From: Pseudomonadota bacterium
GTDB taxonomy: Bacteria > Cyanobacteriota > Vampirovibrionia > LMEP-6097
Direction: 5' to 3'
Assembly (NCBI GenBank): GCA_009924885.1
Contig: RFQS01000113.1
Location: 1 to 7,379 of the forward strand
Length of the DNA: 7,379 nt
The notes below the pieces were generated by a model. That model did no database searches. It had not been told where the DNA came from and saw nothing but the letters and a program-made list of their open reading frames with translations. Made by a program: the position numbers and the translations under genes. This document shows positions 6,336-7,379 of this stretch, piece by piece. How positions within the stretch are numbered: position 1 is the first letter of the stretch; every line of letters starts with the position of its first letter.

Positions 6336-6436
6336 TAATCTCCTAAGTATTTTTTTATGGCTTTCCTGCTTGGAATAATGGTTTTGAGAAATATCATTTC
6401 ATCTTTAAAACCCCAATAACAAAGTATCCACCTCAT
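6335..6436 (-). pseudogene. Probable 3' remnant of the cognate toxin gene
   Basis: A 33-codon frame begins at ATG 6436, inside the 3' end of the upstream gene, and stops with TAA at 6335-6337, sharing one base with the antitoxin ATG. Its last residues, from Met at 6397, include LKTIIPSRKAIKKYLG. This basic strand-helix pattern resembles the C-terminal end of small RNase-fold toxins. The one-base overlap with the antitoxin start is what is usual for intact toxin-antitoxin pairs. The body of the toxin is missing: an in-frame stop lies at 6437-6439 and the upstream gene occupies the space in another frame. I infer a decayed toxin; a short leader peptide is the alternative. Confidence 0.38.
6340..6344 (-). 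promoter_or_regulatory. Ribosome binding site of the antitoxin gene
   Basis: AGGAG on the minus strand lies within the last codons of the toxin-like remnant. Its spacing is four bases to ATG 6335 and ten to ATG 6329, so it supports translation but does not decide between the two starts. Confidence 0.55.
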
Positions 6437-7379
6437 TCAAAGCAGGATACTGAGCAGGATCTAAAGCAAGCCTATTTAAATAATCTTGATCTCTATAAAG
6501 CTCCAACTGAATCTTTGTCGCCGCAGAAGCATTAGTAAAGAATGCTTCGCCTAATTCAGCATTAGTTAGAGTTTTCTGAAAAACCCCACTAGCTTTTTTA
6601 GTAAGAGTCGAAAAATTTTCAAATTTAGCAGTAGCGACTTTATTAGAATTAGCATCTAAAAGATTAATAACAAGATCCAATGGATCTGTAGAGCCATCTG
6701 CACTGTTATTATAATTAAACTTCAGTGCCAAAGAAGGATTTAAAGGATTCTTATTAAGCTTAACTGTCGCAGAAGCTTTATCTATAAAACGAGGACTATC
6801 TATAAATTTAAAAATTAAAGCCTGATTAAAACGTCCCCTTAAATCATTATCCACTCCCAGAGAGTTTTTCACGATTAAAGCGAAGGGTAAATCTAGTAGC
6901 TTAGACTCACCAAAATTCATTAACTCTCTATTTTTAACAAAAAATCCTTTAGCTTTATTCAGCTTTAACTTAACTGGTATCTGAATATTTGAATCATTAA
7001 CTACTATATTATCTAATTCATAAACTAAATCTAGAGAAGTTTTTTGAGAGGAATTTATACTGAGCCTTAAATTAGGTAAATCTCCCAAAGGGTGTTTCTC
7101 AAGAGCTTTAGTATTAAAAGCAAAAGCAGAAACTGTAGTTAAATTTAAAGCAGTGGCATAAGAAGAAGTTAAAATAACGGGATCACTAATCACACTGAAT
7201 TGATTAGCCGTAGTATCTTCATAAAAAACTATAGTATTTTTATTAATATTCACTGTACTCAAAGGAGTCTGAACAGCAGCTATCTTGATACTTTTCTCTG
7301 AACGAGTTTGTGCATCTTGTGGAAAAAAGACATTAATTTTTTTTAAATAATCTTCGACATCTACGATAAACTCTAAAGT
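6405..7379 (-). CDS. Protein of unknown function, N-terminus cut by window edge
   Basis: The frame is open from the right edge to TAA at 6405-6407, giving 324 visible residues. It continues without a stop upstream of TTG 7262, and that TTG is unlikely to be the start. I do not recognise the family. The protein is rich in Asn, Leu, Lys, Ser and Thr, has no visible cysteine or membrane segment, and alternates hydrophobic and polar residues, suggesting beta-rich domains. Two stretches resemble each other: LPNLRLSIN...SLDLVYELDN (about 101-124 of the visible part) and NPSLALKFN...PLDLVINLLD (about 213-242), which may mark tandem beta-sandwich units. A secreted or surface protein fits this composition, but the N-terminus that would carry a signal is not present. 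The gene ends 69 bases before the antitoxin gene on the same strand. Confidence 0.8.
   Translation of the reverse strand, partial: TLEFIVDVEDYLKKINVFFPQDAQTRSEKSIKIAAVQTPLSTVNINKNTIVFYEDTTANQFSVISDPVILTSSYATALNLTTVSAFAFNTKALEKHPLGDLPNLRLSINSSQKTSLDLVYELDNIVVNDSNIQIPVKLKLNKAKGFFVKNRELMNFGESKLLDLPFALIVKNSLGVDNDLRGRFNQALIFKFIDSPRFIDKASATVKLNKNPLNPSLALKFNYNNSADGSTDPLDLVINLLDANSNKVATAKFENFSTLTKKASGVFQKTLTNAELGEAFFTNASAATKIQLELYRDQDYLNRLALDPAQYPALNEVDTLLLGF

Noticed and set aside
6405..7262. Right-edge gene starting at TTG 7262
   Set aside because: The same frame continues open to the window edge for 39 more codons and there is no Shine-Dalgarno before the TTG, so the gene is treated as partial.

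Overview
This is a bacterial window, AT-rich by eye (GC roughly in the mid-30s percent). Genes are tightly packed, several start/stop codons overlap, and the standard code fits (no in-frame TGA in the recognisable genes). No rRNA, tRNA, CRISPR array or intact mobile element is visible. The gene set (fused RibBA, MutL, a membrane-anchored spermidine-synthase-like protein, a ribbon-helix-helix antitoxin) fits many Gram-negative or candidate-phylum lineages. Nothing in the sequence fixes the taxon; a non-photosynthetic relative of Cyanobacteria would be only a guess.

Left part (1-5180, all minus strand): a three-gene chain read right to left. It begins with ribBA (riboflavin synthesis, 3927-5180). 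Its stop codon overlaps the start of mutL (1909-3927) in a TAATG junction. The end of mutL overlaps by 11 bases the start of a large polytopic membrane protein with a C-terminal spermidine-synthase-type domain, which runs off the left edge (1-1919). A probable promoter and a strong Shine-Dalgarno sequence lie just upstream of ribBA.

The outstanding observation is the MutL protein. Residues 1-330 are a canonical MutL GHKL ATPase/transducer region. The usual C-terminal dimerisation/endonuclease domain is not recognisable. In its place, after a long linker, is a zinc-knuckle HNH endonuclease domain (about residues 541-645) with all key residues. The reading frame is uninterrupted. This looks like a mismatch-repair MutL that carries its own, unrelated nuclease, comparable in logic to MutS7 proteins with a fused HNH domain, but on the MutL side.

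Middle part (5181-6059): a divergent intergenic region, a small plus-strand gene of unknown function (5291-5596) that ends in a possible intrinsic terminator, and a small minus-strand gene of unknown function with a CxxC motif (5636-5935). A perfect 12-bp inverted repeat (5628-5667) lies at the 3' end of the latter.

Right part (6060-7379, minus strand): a CopG/ribbon-helix-helix antitoxin (6060-6335). Immediately before it is a short frame that looks like the tail of a lost toxin gene (6335-6436, TAATG junction). Upstream of that is the 3' part of a longer gene of unknown function that enters from the right edge (6405-7379).
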